Program-made: the position numbers and the translations under genes
From: Rhodovulum marinum
GTDB lineage: Bacteria > Pseudomonadota > Alphaproteobacteria > Rhodobacterales > Rhodobacteraceae
Direction of reading: 5' to 3'
Assembly: GCF_004343075.1 (NCBI RefSeq)
Contig: NZ_SLXP01000014.1
Location: 1 to 64,000, forward strand
DNA length: 64,000 bases
Shown here: positions 62,744-64,000 of the stretch, piece after piece
Position numbering within the stretch: the stretch's first letter is position 1
Layout: the number at the start of each line of letters is the position of its first letter
Notes under the pieces: model-generated
What the model was told of the DNA's origin: nothing
The model's database searches: none
What the model saw: the letters and a program-made list of their open reading frames with translations, nothing else

Positions 62744-64000
62744 CTAGTCCCCGCTCCCGTCTCTGCTGAGAAGCCCGTATTTGCGAAGCTTCACGTACAG
62801 GCTCTGCCGCGAGAGCCCCAGCATCTCGGCCGCGGCCACCCGGTTATTCCGGGTCAACTCCACCGCTGTCTCGATGCACATCTTTTCCACAACGTCCGTC
62901 GTTTCGGCCACGATGTCCTTCAACGTGGCCGAACCGACCAGTTCCATGACCGACCGCATCGCATCGTCGGACACCGCCACGCCGGGCCGGCGCACGCCTT
63001 CCAGGCGGCTGGCGTCGCGGATCACGAACACGATCGACGGATGGGCCTGGTCCGACAGGTAGGTGGCCGAGATCTCGACCGAAATCTGCGCCCCATATTC
63101 CCCGGCCAGCTTGGTCGCGAACATCCGCATCTGGCCGCTGCGCGTGGCGTTCTCGACCAGCACACGCAGATCGACTCCGCCCCGCACCAGGTAATCGCCC
63201 AGCGACCGGCCCTTGACCGACGACACCTGCGGCGCGTCGGCGAGGCCGAGGAAGCTTTCGTTCGCGGTCAGGATCACGCCATCGGGATCGGTAAACACGA
63301 TCGCATCGACGCCTTCGTTGAAGAACGCGGTCAGTGTCTCGCTCATGCCGCTGCCGACGCTCTCGCCGGTTTCGGTGGGGTCGATGCGGCACAGGATCAG
63401 CGGTTCGCCGGCGGCGCGGAACGCGGTCGGCACGATCTTGACCGGCGTTCGGCTGCGCCGGGCCTCGGCTTGGATCGGTTCGCTGGTGTCGTCCAGGGCG
63501 CGGGCGTTCAGCGCCTCGACGAATTCGGCCCGGCGCCGGCCCTCGAATTCCTGCGCGATCGGACTGCCCATCAGGTCGTTGCGGCTGGCACCCAAAAGTG
63601 CGCAGGCGGCCGGGTTCACGTCGACCACGCGGCCCGACCGGGTGCCGACGAACACGAAGGCGTCGCGGGTCGCCTCGCTGAGGACACGATAACGCGTGTC
63701 GTATTCGCGCTGGGTCTCGTAGTCCCGTTCCAGCGCCATCTGCGCCTCGATCAACTGCATCTGCATCTCGGCGATGGGGCGCAGATCGCGCCCCAGCATC
63801 AGCAGAACGCGGCCGTCAGGCCCGATCCGGTGGAACGAATAGCGGACCGGGAAATCCCAGTTCTCGCCGTCGGAGTGATTCAGCTCGACCGGCTTGGCGC
63901 TTTCGCTGCCGCCAGCGAAAAGCGTCAGCTTGGCCTCCAGCTTGGGCTGGCTGTCCTCGGTCAGCACGTCGCGGATGTCGCGGCCTTCCCAATGGTCCAG
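62744..64000 (-). CDS. ppsR: Transcriptional repressor PpsR/CrtJ, 5' end outside the window
   Basis: At least 418 codons, open across the window edge; the family is about 465 residues, so some 45 are missing. PpsR represses photosynthesis genes in air. Two PAS domains are visible (RVLSEATRDAFVFVGTRSGR and FNEGVDAIVFTDPDGVILTA), then a Fis-type helix-turn-helix: NRVAAAEMLGLSRQSLYVKL. Cys codons at 63389-63391 and 62876-62878 stand near the places of the two redox Cys of Rhodobacter PpsR. Confidence 0.93.
   Translation of the reverse strand: MDHWEGRDIRDVLTEDSQPKLEAKLTLFAGGSESAKPVELNHSDGENWDFPVRYSFHRIGPDGRVLLMLGRDLRPIAEMQMQLIEAQMALERDYETQREYDTRYRVLSEATRDAFVFVGTRSGRVVDVNPAACALLGASRNDLMGSPIAQEFEGRRRAEFVEALNARALDDTSEPIQAEARRSRTPVKIVPTAFRAAGEPLILCRIDPTETGESVGSGMSETLTAFFNEGVDAIVFTDPDGVILTANESFLGLADAPQVSSVKGRSLGDYLVRGGVDLRVLVENATRSGQMRMFATKLAGEYGAQISVEISATYLSDQAHPSIVFVIRDASRLEGVRRPGVAVSDDAMRSVMELVGSATLKDIVAETTDVVEKMCIETAVELTRNNRVAAAEMLGLSRQSLYVKLRKYGLLSRDGSGD

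Overview
The window looks like a chromosome segment of a motile, bacteriochlorophyll-making alphaproteobacterium of the Rhodobacteraceae (Rhodobacterales). The basis is the high GC, the Rhodobacter/Roseobacter-type flagellar gene order (flaF-flbT beside flagellin, fliK-flgD, two fliL genes), CtrA-like boxes in front of flagellar genes, and the order ppsR-bchG-PucC family-bchP-idi of purple-bacterial photosynthesis gene clusters. The species cannot be named from the sequence alone.

Positions 1 to about 12,970 are an accessory region. An IS3-family end comes first. It is followed by a two-gene unit with visibly lower GC: a 1143-residue degenerate SIR2-like/P-loop STAND-type protein and a 295-residue helical partner with an Rx4H motif. 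This is the best candidate for an undescribed defence system. Next lies a graveyard: the C-terminal two thirds of a YhaN-type SMC-like ATPase, a DUF669 phage gene tail, the head of the following phage gene and the head of a tyrosine integrase, joined within about 730 bp. A small intact cassette follows: a winged-helix regulator divergent from an alginate-export-like outer membrane protein and a NylB-like serine hydrolase. The region ends with an IS66 remnant whose right end sits in a phage/ICE-type ATPase fragment.

Positions 13,073 to 44,535 hold a nearly complete flagellar regulon in several facing blocks: motB; flgE-K-L-I; fliP-N-H-F (reverse); fliL, DUF6468-like, motE-like, motA, a 755-residue AMIN/TPR-like protein and flhA-fliR-flhB-fliJ-like; fliL2-flgH-A-G-F-fliQ-E-flgC-B (reverse); fliI; fliC-flaF-flbT-DUF1217, flgN-like and flgJ-like (reverse); fliK-flgD. 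fliG, fliM, fliD, fliS and fliO were not seen. TTAA-N7-TTAA-type CtrA boxes stand before flgE, fliL/fliF, fliC and, more weakly, flgB/fliI and fliK.

Positions 44,552 to 56,574 are core genes: ubiE-ubiB, mutM, an enoyl-CoA hydratase, rpsT, dnaA, dnaN, recF, a LysE exporter and gyrB. An AT-rich array of four 11-bp repeats lies before rpsT. A rho-independent terminator follows rpsT, and gyrB has a good sigma70-type promoter.

Positions 56,575 to 64,000 carry a small membrane protein, a DUF808 protein, a NUDIX-like protein with an altered box, and the reverse-strand bacteriochlorophyll operon. bchG attaches the C20 alcohol to bacteriochlorophyllide, bchP reduces that geranylgeranyl tail, idi supplies isoprenoid precursors, and ppsR, cut by the window edge, encodes the aerobic repressor.
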